Assembly (NCBI GenBank): GCA_028994555.1
Contig: JARDVN010000001.1
Span: 3,100,001-3,164,000 of the forward strand
Direction: 5' to 3'
Source: Citrobacter amalonaticus
Lineage (GTDB): Bacteria > Pseudomonadota > Gammaproteobacteria > Enterobacterales > Enterobacteriaceae
Length of the DNA stretch: 64,000 nt
Positions 12,508 to 20,875 of the stretch are shown in pieces (positions within the stretch are counted from its first letter, which is position 1; the number at the start of each line of letters is the position of its first letter). The translations under genes were made by a program, and so were the position numbers. Below the pieces are notes generated by a model that was not told the DNA's origin, ran no database searches, and saw nothing but the letters and a program-made list of their open reading frames with translations.

Positions 12508-13089
12508 TCAGGATGCTTTCTCATGTACTGTCATGATGAAAACCAGTGGACTTTCCTCCCGGTTTTCATAGAAATGAGGAACGTCCGTTCTGGCCGTTGC
12601 TGAACAGCCAGTTTTTACCTGATACAGATGGTCCTGTACGCCCAGTGTGAGCGTACCCGTCTGAACATAAAACAGTTCAAGCGTTCCTTCCGTATGGCCG
12701 GGTGACGCAAACTGTTCCCCTGGCTGCATTTCCCACATCCAGAGCTCGGTCATCTCCGGGCCACCCGACCCAGCAAGTAACCTTGCTCTCCCACCTTTTT
12801 CACCTGCCCACAATTCAGGGATCTCATCTTCAGCAATGAGATGTACGGTCGGTTTGGAACTGACATCCACAAAATCAGCCACCGAAACGCCCATCGCGGC
12901 AGCCAGGCGGCATAACAGGGCTATGCTGGGATTCGCCCGGCATCCCTCAATCTCAACCAGCGCTCCTTTGCTGACGCCTGCCCGACGGGAGAGTTCATCG
13001 AGGGAAATTTTCTTTTGCTTACGATACAGTTTAATTCGCTGAGATACGGCTTCATTCACCGTGTTGACGATCGCATTTGCATCGGTCAT
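12508..13089 (-). CDS. XRE-family regulator with C-terminal cupin domain
   Basis: One-component regulator, 193 aa. Residues about 15-72 form a lambda-repressor-like HTH (ISLDELSRRAGVSKGALVEIE); residues about 110-185 form a cupin barrel that would bind a small ligand (ELFYVQTGTLTLGV, ENREESPLVFIM). Proteins of this build usually regulate a neighbouring catabolic or detoxification operon. The divergent B3/4 gene starts 65 bp away, and four GGTCAT repeats fill the space between them, a likely operator. The two GNAT genes lie downstream on the same strand. The ligand is not evident from sequence. Confidence 0.88.
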   Translation of the reverse strand: MTDANAIVNTVNEAVSQRIKLYRKQKKISLDELSRRAGVSKGALVEIEGCRANPSIALLCRLAAAMGVSVADFVDVSSKPTVHLIAEDEIPELWAGEKGGRARLLAGSGGPEMTELWMWEMQPGEQFASPGHTEGTLELFYVQTGTLTLGVQDHLYQVKTGCSATARTDVPHFYENREESPLVFIMTVHEKAS

Positions 13090-13142
13090 TAAATTGACTT
13101 TTTTTGGTCATCGGTCATTATCATAGAATAAATTGGTCATTA
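13083..13142. promoter_or_regulatory. Four GGTCAT direct repeats in the divergent control region
   Basis: Within 60 bp the sequence GGTCAT recurs at about 13084, 13106, 13113 and 13135; three copies extend to (T/C)GGTCATTA. The repeats span the start of the XRE-cupin gene and the promoter of the B3/4 gene. Clustering of a non-palindromic hexamer at a divergent regulator promoter suggests the operator of that regulator; this is inference. Confidence 0.45.
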
Positions 13143-13154
13143 CAGGATTATCAC

Positions 13155-13850
13155 GTGATAATAGTATCTCCGTCAATTACCCCTGAAATTTATCGTATTG
13201 CTCCAGGTTTTCGGGCACTCAGTATCTGCGTAAAAGCTGCGCCAGTGCTTAATCCCGACACTGGAGAAACGGCTCTGCGAGAAGCCTGTAAAGCAGTTCT
13301 GGCCGGTGAACCTGAATGGGCAGAATCTCATCTGGCCGCATGGGCAGACGTTTTTCAGAAGTTTGGTGCTAAACCGAAACGTACCCCTTGCTCAGCTGAT
13401 GCGCTACGTAAGCGCGTATTACGTGACGGAACGATGCCAGCGCTCGATCCCATCGTTGATCTTTATAATGCTGTTAGTCTCCGCTACGCCGTACCGGTTG
13501 GTGGAGAGAATATTTCTGCCTATCAGGGTTCGCCACGTCTGGCTGTGGCAAAAGGAACAGAGCCTTTTGATACCGTTAAAGAGGGTGAAACGGTCATTGA
13601 ATATCCTTCACAGGGTGAGGTTATCTGGTGTGATGACATCGGCGTTACCTGTCGCCGCTGGAACTGGCGACAGGGGATCAGAACCCGTTTAGACGTGGAA
13701 GCTCAGCAAATGTGGTTTATTCTGGAAAGCCTGCCGCAGATGCCGCTGGAGAGACTTCACGAAGCAGGGAAGATGCTGACCGACGGCCTGGAAAAAATGA
13801 TGCCTGGTCTGTGGTTTGATGTTGCTCTCATCGAAGAACAGCACCAGTAA
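13155..13850 (+). CDS. B3/4 domain-containing protein (PheRS-beta editing-like)
   Basis: A stand-alone B3/4 domain, the fold that in the phenylalanyl-tRNA synthetase beta subunit hydrolyses Tyr-tRNA(Phe). 231 aa from GTG 13155 (VIIVSPSITPEIYRIAPGF), with AGGA 8 bp upstream; the frame is open further upstream but lacks a better start. Motifs: DLYNAVSLRYAVPVGGEN, typical of the domain core, and WCDDIGVTCRRWNWRQG. Free-standing B3/4 proteins are widespread but largely uncharacterised; deacylation of a mischarged tRNA or of an aminoacyl compound is the obvious guess. It is followed after 21 bp by the DHDPS-family gene, so the two form an operon divergent from the XRE-cupin regulator. Confidence 0.82.
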   Translation: MIIVSPSITPEIYRIAPGFRALSICVKAAPVLNPDTGETALREACKAVLAGEPEWAESHLAAWADVFQKFGAKPKRTPCSADALRKRVLRDGTMPALDPIVDLYNAVSLRYAVPVGGENISAYQGSPRLAVAKGTEPFDTVKEGETVIEYPSQGEVIWCDDIGVTCRRWNWRQGIRTRLDVEAQQMWFILESLPQMPLERLHEAGKMLTDGLEKMMPGLWFDVALIEEQHQ

Positions 13851-13871
13851 TATCATTCAGGAGAAACATGT

Positions 13872-14766
13872 ATGTTTACCGGTTTGTCGGCGTTTCCATT
13901 AACCCCAGTTACCGCCAGCGGCGTCGATGAACAGGGGTTCATTAAAATTCTGGCCCGCCTTACGGCGGCACGTGTTGATTCTATGGGCATCCTGGGGTCA
14001 ACCGGCAGTTACGCTTATCTGACCCGGGAGCAGCGCAAGCGCATCGTTACGCTGGCAAAACAGCATGCCGGGGATATCCCAATGATGGTGTGTGTGGGGG
14101 GCGGTCAGTACCGATGCTATTTTGCATCTGGCAGATGATGCGCAGGCAGCTGGCGCGAATGCCCTGTTACTCCCGGCGGTTAGCTACCAGCCACTGCGTG
14201 ACGAAGAAGTCTTCTCACTCTTTGAGACTGTTACCCGGCACGTGTCTGTACCGGTGTGTATCTATGATAATCCGGGCACTACGCATTTTACCTTTACGGA
14301 CGAACTACACGGTCGTCTCTCATCACTTGAGGGTGTTCGCTCAGTCAAGATCCCTGGTGTCCCGGATAGCCCCGCTGCAGCAACTGAGCGAGTGAATGCG
14401 TTACGTCAACATCTGCGCCCTGGCGTAACCATCGGTATCAGTGGCGATGCGTATGCGGGGCTGGGATTAAACGCCGGTTGTGAAGTCTGGTACTCCGTGT
14501 GCGGTGGGCTGTTTCCTGAAATGGCGAAACAAATCACTGAAGCTGCGGCGGCAAACGCTCATCAACGCGTTACTGCCCTGACAACCCGCCTTGAGCCATT
14601 GTGGTCGCTGTTTCGTCAACATGGCGGAAGTCTCCGCGTTATTGCCGCTGCTGCTGGTGTGCTTGGGCTTACCGACATAGATTGCCTGCCTCGACCTCTG
14701 CAACCGTTGTCAGCAGGCGATATCGCGGATATTGCCCATGTGATAAGGGTGCTGGATCTGAAATAA
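13872..14766 (+). CDS. Dihydrodipicolinate synthase / N-acetylneuraminate lyase family protein (apparent frameshift)
   Basis: Class I aldolase-type lyase or synthase of the DapA family, about 297 aa after correction. Visible are the N-terminal substrate loop GILGSTGSYAYLTREQRKR (GTTGE region of DapA), the tyrosine motif IYDNPGTTHF, and the Schiff-base lysine in VRSVKIPGV. The frame breaks at a G6 run (14096-14101); five G restore MMVCVGAVSTDAILHLADDA. The housekeeping dapA lies elsewhere in enterobacteria, so this is a paralogue with a different 2-keto-acid substrate. Cotranscribed with the B3/4 gene; the pairing suggests catabolism or detoxification of an amino-acid-like compound. Confidence 0.82.
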
Positions 14767-14950
14767 CCTACCCGCAGGACTGGCAGTTTGTCGGTCTTTT
14801 GAAACCAGGCAGGAGATCAATCATCATGAAACAACATCTTTAGGGCCGTTTTTCGCTCATAAGGGACAATCCTGCTCATATCTCCCACATTGCAGGAGAC
14901 TGGAGTATGAACACCGCCACTCAGGATGAGGTCACGGACGGGTGATGGCA
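14767..14950 (+). other. Short ORF stubs with good ribosome sites
   Basis: Two very short frames each have a strong SD: ATG AAA CAA CAT CTT TAG at 14826-14843 behind AGGAG, and a 12-codon frame at 14907-14945 (MNTATQDEVTDG) behind GGAG. Neither continues in another frame into a recognisable protein before the bluR 3' end at 14951. They look like the 5' remains of genes cut off by a rearrangement next to bluR, but a leader peptide cannot be excluded. Confidence 0.3.
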
Positions 14951-15682
14951 TCAGGGATGGTGAAAGACCAGCGAATAACCCTGCTCGTGCCAATGCTGAA
15001 GCAATTCCTGCTGGCGGCGGGTCGGTTCGATGCCGGTCCAGACAAACAGCTGTTGTCCAGGAAAGAGCTCCGGACGTGGAGAATCCAGCGGCTCAGCCAG
15101 TACGGCGATGTGCCAGCCTTGCTGAGACAAACGCCAGGCTTCCAGCCACAGACGTGCGCGGTCTTCGGTATCCCAGCCAATCAACAACGCATCTTTGCCT
15201 GCTTTTTTGCGGGCTTCGGACAAACAGGCGGTCACAAATTCAATCAGTACGCCATCGAGCAAGCTGCACATGATGCGGGCCGTATTATGGTCGAGGCTAA
15301 GGCGTTGGCGTACGGGAACGAAAATGTGATCGATAAGATCGTCTGAAGTATGCTCACGGGCAAGCGCACTGATTTTGGCCCGCAGCCTGTGCGGATGAGC
15401 AAAACGCAGCACGCCCATCATTTCTTCCTGCAGAGTGGTCCAGTCATTATTAGTTGCCACAGTGCTTTGTTCCAGCAACGCTTTGACCTTGCTTACCGGC
15501 ACACCGCTTTTAATCCATCGCTTGATCTCTTCAATGCGCTGGATATCTTCTTCATCAAACTGACGATGGCCGCCTTCGCTGCGCTGGGGCTTTAACAATC
15601 CGTAGCGCCGTTGCCAGGCGCGCAGGGTAACGGGGTTGATACCGCATCGTTCAGCGACATCGCCTATGCTGTAAAATCCCAT
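14951..15682 (-). CDS. bluR: MerR-like repressor BluR
   Basis: Represses the ycgZ-ymgA-ariR genes and is antagonised by the blue-light receptor BluF in E. coli. The N-terminal MerR-type winged HTH ([35 protein letters not shown]) is followed by a cobalamin-binding-like C-terminal region ([19 protein letters not shown]). 243 aa, as in E. coli. Start at MGFYSIGD with AGGGA 6 bp upstream; the family begins M-x-YYSIGD. bluF lies upstream on the same strand, about 220 bp away; TTGTACA repeats fall in this gap. Confidence 0.93.
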   Translation of the reverse strand: MGFYSIGDVAERCGINPVTLRAWQRRYGLLKPQRSEGGHRQFDEEDIQRIEEIKRWIKSGVPVSKVKALLEQSTVATNNDWTTLQEEMMGVLRFAHPHRLRAKISALAREHTSDDLIDHIFVPVRQRLSLDHNTARIMCSLLDGVLIEFVTACLSEARKKAGKDALLIGWDTEDRARLWLEAWRLSQQGWHIAVLAEPLDSPRPELFPGQQLFVWTGIEPTRRQQELLQHWHEQGYSLVFHHP

Positions 15683-15738
15683 AGTGTCCCTCATACGTGA
15701 ACCGAAACGTTCCTTGCAAACTAACGAATCAGCCGTCT

Positions 15739-15764
15739 TTGTACAATTTATTATTTATTGTACA
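15739..15764. promoter_or_regulatory. Candidate BluR operator between bluR and bluF
   Basis: Two copies of TTGTACA (15739-15745 and 15758-15764) are spaced 19 bp centre to centre; a further TTGTACA is at 15833-15839. The same word occurs in the ycgZ promoter. Because TGTACA is a palindrome, each is a possible half-site. Assignment to BluR is inferred from shared position next to BluR-regulated genes. Confidence 0.5.
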
Positions 15765-15905
15765 GCAGCCTCGTTGTTAGCATAGCTAAAAATATTGAAC
15801 GTCAGGTAAATAAGACTGATGAAGGAGTAAACTTGTACAGCATCCCCCCTGATGGTGTAGCGAGGTTCACCTGCCGCTATGAATACAGCAGGTGAAATAA
15901 GAGGA

Positions 15906-17127
15906 TTACAGCGGTGTTTTTTTCTCCGGCCATGCAACCGGTGGAATTCCACAGAAGCAAGGCGCTGCAAAAAGATGCCCCTGGAACTGAGAAATTCCCG
16001 CCGATTCCAGCCACATCCACTCTTCGGGCTTTTCAACGCCGACGGCTGATATCGCAATTTCCAGAGACGCACAGCACTTAATCATTGCCTGGATGATGGC
16101 CTGTCGTGGGCCGCTTTTATGAACATCGCAAATGAGGTCGCGATTAATTTTGATACGATCGGGTTGGAACTGCGCCAGCAGTCGCAGACCGCCAAAACCG
16201 GCACCAAAGTGATCGAGGGCGATACTGATGCCAGAGGATTTCAGCGTTCTTACCGTCTCCGTAAAGGCTTCAAACTCGGAGATAACCTCGCGTTCAGTGA
16301 ACTCAACGATGATCTGTTCCGGAACAAGACCACTGTCAGCAATTGCATTGAGCAAATAGCTGGCGGCATCCGGTACCTTCACCAACGTCATGGGCAACAG
16401 ATTCACGGACAAAACCTGATCGCGCAGACCCAGTGAGGTTGCCAGTGTAAAAGCGACTTTCTTACTTTCCAGGTCGGCCAGATAAATATCGTCGCCCTTA
16501 ATATTGTCAAAATAGCGCTGCGGCGAATCACCCGAACGGGTACGCAGCAGCGCTTCCAGAGAGACAATTTCCTGAGCAAAAGGATCGATGATGGGCTGAA
16601 ATGCAAAGCTGCAATTGGCCTCTTCGCTGACTGACGTCAGGGGGGATCGTACGAGCGGATTCGGTCGCGATAAAATCCCACGAGTCAGCGGGAGGGATCT
16701 CAAAATAGTTCTCTTTTTCAGTGGCTTCCACGAAGGTACGGAAGAACTGCAGCGCACGGTCGTTGTAGGTTAGTTGGTATCGGGATGTGCCCTTATCGAG
16801 AATGGTCTGTAACACCTCCTCCCGATCATGTTCCCGTAAATCAAAAAGCTCCATTCCCACTTTCCCAAAGCGGCGGGAGGGACCGTGATCGCACAGCAGT
16901 TCGACCACATTATAGTGGCGCTTGTCTTCACAAATTGCCTGATAAATAGCCTTTACGTTTTGATCAGGGCCTTCAAGCAGCTGAAAAAAATGTGTGCCGT
17001 TAAACAGCAAAATGCCTGTCACATCAGCACGCCCATTTGTAAGGTTAGCGGCGGCGACCATACTTTCGAGCGCTTTCACCGGGACGTCATCACAGAGATG
17101 ACTGCGGTAGATAATGGTAGTGAGCAT
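15906..17127 (-). CDS. bluF: Blue-light receptor BluF (BLUF-EAL) (apparent frameshift)
   Basis: Photoreceptor whose N-terminal BLUF domain binds FAD: the essential Tyr is in TTIIYRSHLC, with the flavin-contacting Asn/Gln region GRADVTGILLFNGTHFFQLLEG-like (Gln in FFQLLEG). The C-terminal EAL domain is degenerate (DHFGAGFGG in place of DDFGTGYSS), as in E. coli BluF, which does not degrade c-di-GMP but releases BluR from DNA on blue light. 406 aa after removing one base from a C run (plus-strand G6 at 16640-16645), giving ESARTIPLTSVSEEA across the joint. Start at MLTTIIYRS. Partner gene bluR is downstream. Confidence 0.92.
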
Positions 17128-17370
17128 GATTTTCCGGCATTGAGGAGTGATGTTTAACCCTAACAGAATGGAGGTGATATAACACATTAAATTAACGAAA
17201 ATTTTACTTAAAAGTGGCAGGTGCTGTTGGAAGTGAAGGATAGCGATGGCATCACCAAAAATGAGTCTCAAAGTAGTGTACAGATAGCTTTCAGAATAAT
17301 ACTCATGTATAGTTTGCAACTGATTGAAAATAAAAGCTTAGCACTTTTTGGTAAAAATGTAATCATGCAT

Positions 17371-17391
17371 TTGTACAGGTTTTGTGTACAA
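17371..17391 (+). promoter_or_regulatory. Candidate BluR operator at the ycgZ promoter
   Basis: The segment begins TTGTACA and ends TGTACAA, an imperfect inverted repeat with TGTACA cores at 17372-17377 and 17385-17390, about 60-80 bp upstream of the ycgZ start. In E. coli BluR represses this promoter. The sharing of TTGTACA with the bluR-bluF gap supports the call. Confidence 0.6.
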
Positions 17392-17450
17392 TTTTTCTAA
17401 CTTTGAATAACGCAGCATTAACCTTTTACTGATTCGCACAGGAGAGACCC

Positions 17451-17684
17451 ATGCAGCAAAATGGTTACATTTCAGATACAGCTAACGCCATTGCACAGTA
17501 TTTCAGTAAGGCCAATTTGCCGACTCAGCAGGAAACATTGGGGCAGATTGTGGTGGAAATTCTAATGGACGGGCGCAATCTGAATCGCAAAACCCTGTGT
17601 ACAAAACTACTTGGTCGTCTGGAAAGAGCGACCTGTGTAGAAGAGGAGGGTCATTATAATGCGCTGATTGGTTTGCTTTTTTGA
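17451..17684 (+). CDS. ycgZ: Small regulatory protein YcgZ
   Basis: Small cytoplasmic protein of 77 aa acting with YmgA and AriR upstream of the Rcs phosphorelay in E. coli (curli down, colanic acid up). The middle part, TQQETLGQIVVEILMDGRNL, and the end HYNALIGLLF are those of E. coli YcgZ. SD AGGAGAG lies 6 bp before ATG. First gene of ycgZ-ymgA-ariR and preceded by the candidate BluR operator. Confidence 0.92.
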   Translation: MQQNGYISDTANAIAQYFSKANLPTQQETLGQIVVEILMDGRNLNRKTLCTKLLGRLERATCVEEEGHYNALIGLLF

Positions 17685-17761
17685 GCGCTGAACCCTCGTA
17701 TTAAAGTCGTGAATCAATATGATGCTATGTTCCAGATCCTGGCAACACGGCAGAAGAGAGA

Positions 17762-18067
17762 ATGATGATGAACAGAAGTGACATTGAACAACTCACAGAC
17801 GAACTTATCGGCCAGGCAGTGTTGACGCTGCTGAAACGTAAAGCGGCGGTGAATTCAATGGCCCTGGTCACTCAACTCCGCATTATGCAGGAAACTGAAA
17901 TGGATGCCCGTCGTCGAGAGGTTTTTCCGCAAATCATTGCTTATATCGAAGCGGTGATGGCTGATAAAGCGACGTCAGCACCGACATCCAGACGCAGCGG
18001 TCAAATGGACACCGTCCGCTCGCTTTCAGGGACAACCCTGAAGCCGGGAAAAGGAAAAATTCACTAA
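17762..18067 (+). CDS. ymgA: YmgA family regulatory protein
   Basis: Small helical protein of the YmgA/YmgB family, 101 aa, slightly longer than the 90 aa of E. coli YmgA because of a basic C-terminal tail. The family core is seen in DELIGQAVLTLLKRKAAVNS and the EMDARRREVF helix; the end KGKIH resembles the E. coli KINRIH. Three consecutive ATG codons follow AGAGAG; the first is used here. Probable connector to RcsB signalling. Lies 77 bp after ycgZ. Confidence 0.82.
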   Translation: MMMNRSDIEQLTDELIGQAVLTLLKRKAAVNSMALVTQLRIMQETEMDARRREVFPQIIAYIEAVMADKATSAPTSRRSGQMDTVRSLSGTTLKPGKGKIH

Positions 18068-18096
18068 ACGCTTAACTTTTAATGATGGTGGAAATG

Positions 18097-18375
18097 ATGA
18101 ATACAGCAATCACACAACAACCTGATATTTATAGTGCTTTGCCTGATCACGTCCTTTCAGATTATTTTCGTCATGCCGGCGATGCCCTTGCTGAAGAAGC
18201 AATGGTTTTGGGCGCGGCTATACGCCATATTCTCATTAAGGGTGAGTATATTAATAACAAAAATATCATTTTATCTTTGATACAAACGCTGGAAGCCACA
18301 GATGACGTCGTACATGCAGATGTGATAAGAAAAACCCTGGAAATTGTTGTCGGACATACTATAGACGATATTTGA
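18097..18375 (+). CDS. ariR: Biofilm and acid-resistance regulator AriR
   Basis: YmgB/AriR homologue, 92 aa. The C-terminal half, NNKNIILSLIQTLEATDDVV and DVIRKTLEIV, is nearly identical to the E. coli protein, which dimerises and affects biofilm formation and acid resistance. Of several ATG codons I chose 18097 because GGTGG lies 5 bp upstream and the resulting length is closest to the family; 18082 and 18094 are alternatives. Last gene of the ycgZ-ymgA-ariR unit; ymgC of E. coli is not seen. Confidence 0.88.
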   Translation: MNTAITQQPDIYSALPDHVLSDYFRHAGDALAEEAMVLGAAIRHILIKGEYINNKNIILSLIQTLEATDDVVHADVIRKTLEIVVGHTIDDI

Positions 18376-18619
18376 TGTATTTAACGGGGGGAGTCAATTT
18401 TCTGCTCTATTTAAATGCTCAGCGGTGGGGCAGTCGATTATAGTCGACCTTATATTCCTGGGTTTCCTGAACTGGAAAATAAATGATGCTAGCGAAAACT
18501 ATGTGCAGTGAGCGCATGCTGAGCTAATGGAAGCGTTAACGATATATTCTAACGCCTCCATTGAGCGTGCCACTTTGGTGAGGTAATTCTACCTTAAAAA
18601 AGACTTCGGGGGGGGGATT

Positions 18620-19367
18620 TTACTCAGCTAAATAACCGCCATCGATTGGATAAACTCCTCCGGTACAGAACGCTGAATTGTCAGACAGCAAAAACAATAT
18701 GAAGTCTGCTATTTCTTGCATTTTAGCCATCCTTTTCATAGGGTGGCTATTTGCGAAACTCCTTACGATATTTTCAGGTAACTCACTCATTCGTTGAGTC
18801 TGGACATAGCCCGGAGCGACTGCATTGATTCGAATATTTTGACATGCAAACTCTAGCGCTGCGGTTTGAGTTAAACCGATTATACCATGTTTAGCCACGG
18901 TGTAAGGGGCTAATCCAGGAATACCAACCAGACCATTTACTGCAGATAAATTAACTATAGAACCACCAGACTTCATCATCTGGGGTATTTCATATTTTAG
19001 GCAGTAAAAAAACTCCACTCAATGAGGTGGCAATAACCTTATCCCAGTTTTCAACTGTCTGCTCTGTTATATTTTTACCATGTTCACCCGTTAAGCCTGC
19101 ATTATTTACAGCATAATCAAGTCTGCCAAAATGTTTGATAACCTCATCTATCATTTGCCGCACTTGCTCGGGTTGTGACACATCACATCCGATCCCCATG
19201 GCTTGTTGCCCCAGTGAAGATAATTGTTCCGCTTTTTGTTTAGCCTGTTCTGACGAGCGGGATACAATGACGACTTTTGCACCATGCTTATGTAATTGCT
19301 CTGCGACAGCCTCACCTATACCGGTAGTGCTTCCTGTTATGACAGCAATTTTATTCTGGAAATTCAT
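18620..19367 (-). CDS. Short-chain dehydrogenase/reductase (apparent frameshift)
   Basis: Classical SDR oxidoreductase, 248 aa when corrected. The cofactor loop TGSTTGIG, NNAG, the catalytic Ser in VNLSAVNG and the YxxxK motif in YTVAKHG are all present, and the C terminus ends GGVYPIDGGYLAE. The frame breaks at an A7 run (19006-19012); with six, the sequence reads SGVFYCLKYEIP. Start at MNFQNK with AGGGGTGG upstream. Substrate unknown. The WYL-domain regulator ends 8 bp upstream on the same strand, so the two are an operon. Moderately AT-rich relative to core genes, consistent with transfer. Confidence 0.85.
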
Positions 19368-19375
19368 AACCACCC

Positions 19376-20128
19376 CTATGAAGTAGATTTGCGTCTTTCA
19401 TCCGGGATAGTATACAAACCAGCTGTGACAGTTTTTGTCAGTACTCTTTCCCCTCGCAGATCCCTTCTTTTATTCTCCATTTTTTTTAATAAAACTGTCC
19501 TGCTTTCACCATATGTGGTGTCCAATTGCACAATATCTTCAATTTTGTCAGTCCTGAAATGACGAAAATCATTTCTCATCTCGCACCATGCAACCAAAAG
19601 CCAACACGACTCCATGTATACCAATCCGATGGGCCATATGACTCGAGAAGTGTAAGTATCTTTCTTATCGCAATACTTTATTTTGATTCTCTTTCTATTT
19701 TTAATAGCATTGCGAATGTCTTCAAAAAAAACCTCATTGTTTTCTGAAGGACCGATCAGATAGGATTGACTCTCAATAAGATTTTTTAATCCACTGGGGA
19801 TGACAGCGTGTATTTTTGCAAGCGCATTCTTTGCGGTAATTTTGAAATCATAATCCGTATTATGAGATACCCAATTTAACCCTAGTGTAATAGCATTGAT
19901 TTCTTCATGAGAAAGGTTTAAGGGCGGCAAATGAAAGTCCGATTTAATGATATAACCAATTCCAGCACCGCCTTCAATGCATACGCCTTGATGCTGCAGC
20001 GTTTTTATATCTCTGTAAAGGGAACGTACACTTATTCCCAATCTTTCTGAGAGGATGGATGCGGTGATCGGATATCTTTGTGCCCTTAATATCTGTAGTA
20101 ATTCGAGCAGCCTTTCTGTTCTGGTCAT
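19376..20128 (-). CDS. YafY-type HTH-WYL transcriptional regulator
   Basis: 250 aa. An N-terminal HTH_11-type winged helix (RTERLLELLQILRAQRYPIT, ERLGISVRSLYRDIKTL) is followed by a WYL domain (RIKIKYCDKKDTYTSRVIWP, ESCWLLVAWCEMRNDFRHFR). WYL domains bind nucleic acid or small ligands; such regulators often control an adjacent oxidoreductase. Here it precedes the SDR gene on the same strand by 8 bp. Start at MTRTERL; a 25-codon upstream extension is cysteine-rich and not typical. The inducer cannot be read from sequence. Confidence 0.87.
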   Translation of the reverse strand: MTRTERLLELLQILRAQRYPITASILSERLGISVRSLYRDIKTLQHQGVCIEGGAGIGYIIKSDFHLPPLNLSHEEINAITLGLNWVSHNTDYDFKITAKNALAKIHAVIPSGLKNLIESQSYLIGPSENNEVFFEDIRNAIKNRKRIKIKYCDKKDTYTSRVIWPIGLVYMESCWLLVAWCEMRNDFRHFRTDKIEDIVQLDTTYGESRTVLLKKMENKRRDLRGERVLTKTVTAGLYTIPDERRKSTS

Positions 20129-20514
20129 GTTGTTAAATCCATCTTGAGACGATTTCTTAAAGCATCTGCTTGATAAGCATCTTAGTACAAAGCAAGAGTA
20201 CATTGCTAAATTGAACTGCTACCGATGATCAATACAGCGCTATGTTCGTGATGCGTACATAAGGGTGATCATGAGTGTGAATGTCTGCTCCTCGTTGTGA
20301 GTTCAGCTCAGGTAACTTGTCCGCCCTGTGCCAGGAGTGGATATTGTTTTACCAGAAAGCAGCATGCAGGAAAGCGCTTCACCTGTGAGAATAAATGCCT
20401 GAATGCATACCTGTTTCCCACTTTGATCGTAAGGATGTTAAAGAAGGCATTATGGATACGCTCAGGCTAAAACCCTGCCAAGTCGCTGGAACCTCATTAC
20501 TTATGGCACCCTGA
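20129..20514. other. Gap with no recognised feature
   Basis: These 386 bp between the WYL regulator and the integrase remnant hold no gene I can support. Short peptides readable near 20460-20515 have no match I recognise. Confidence 0.4.
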
Positions 20515-20875
20515 ATGAGACCTACTAAGAGGGGGCCAAAAATCAACGTGTTTGACGGTGACGGCCTGATTCGACGAATCGCTCCCCTCTCAAAAAGAAG
20601 GAAGGAAAACTGGTATTTCAGGTATACAAGTACCGGTGGGTATGAAAAGAACCAAAATAAGCTCTGGGACATATCCTTACCTTTCCCACGCAAAAGCCAG
20701 AGTCTACGTGATGAATAAACACCTCTCTTTACTGGCAAATGGCATTGTTCGCCAGGTCGATCATAATATTAAAGCTAATGATTTAAAGAGTGCCACTACC
20801 ACTTTCGCTACTTCTCCCCATTCTTAAACCACCAGTGAGTCCAGCATAAAAGACCGTGAATTGTCGAAACCTTAA
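20515..20875 (+). pseudogene. Tyrosine integrase remnant (arm-binding N-terminal domain)
   Basis: Conceptual translation gives the start of a P4-type integrase. Frame 20515-20715 reads INVFDGDGLIRRIAPLSKRR then KENWYFRYTSTGG; after a frame change, 20636-20826 reads KRTKISSGTYPYLSHAKARV, then LLANGIVRQVD, followed by TTTFATSPHS. This follows the order of the arm-binding (DUF4102) domain: DGxGL, WxFRY, LGxYPxxSLAxAR, LLAxGIDP. The frameshift, the stop near 20826 and the complete absence of the catalytic domain (R-H-R-Y) show advanced decay. Together with the duplicated icd 3' end at 24890 it marks the surrounding region as a former integrative element. Confidence 0.75.

Noticed and set aside
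13083..13142. CRISPR-like repeat array
   Set aside because: Repeats are only 6-9 bp with irregular short spacers; they fit an operator.
18601..18619. G9 tract as a regulatory element
   Set aside because: It lies just after the SDR stop, and long G runs in this sequence are unreliable.
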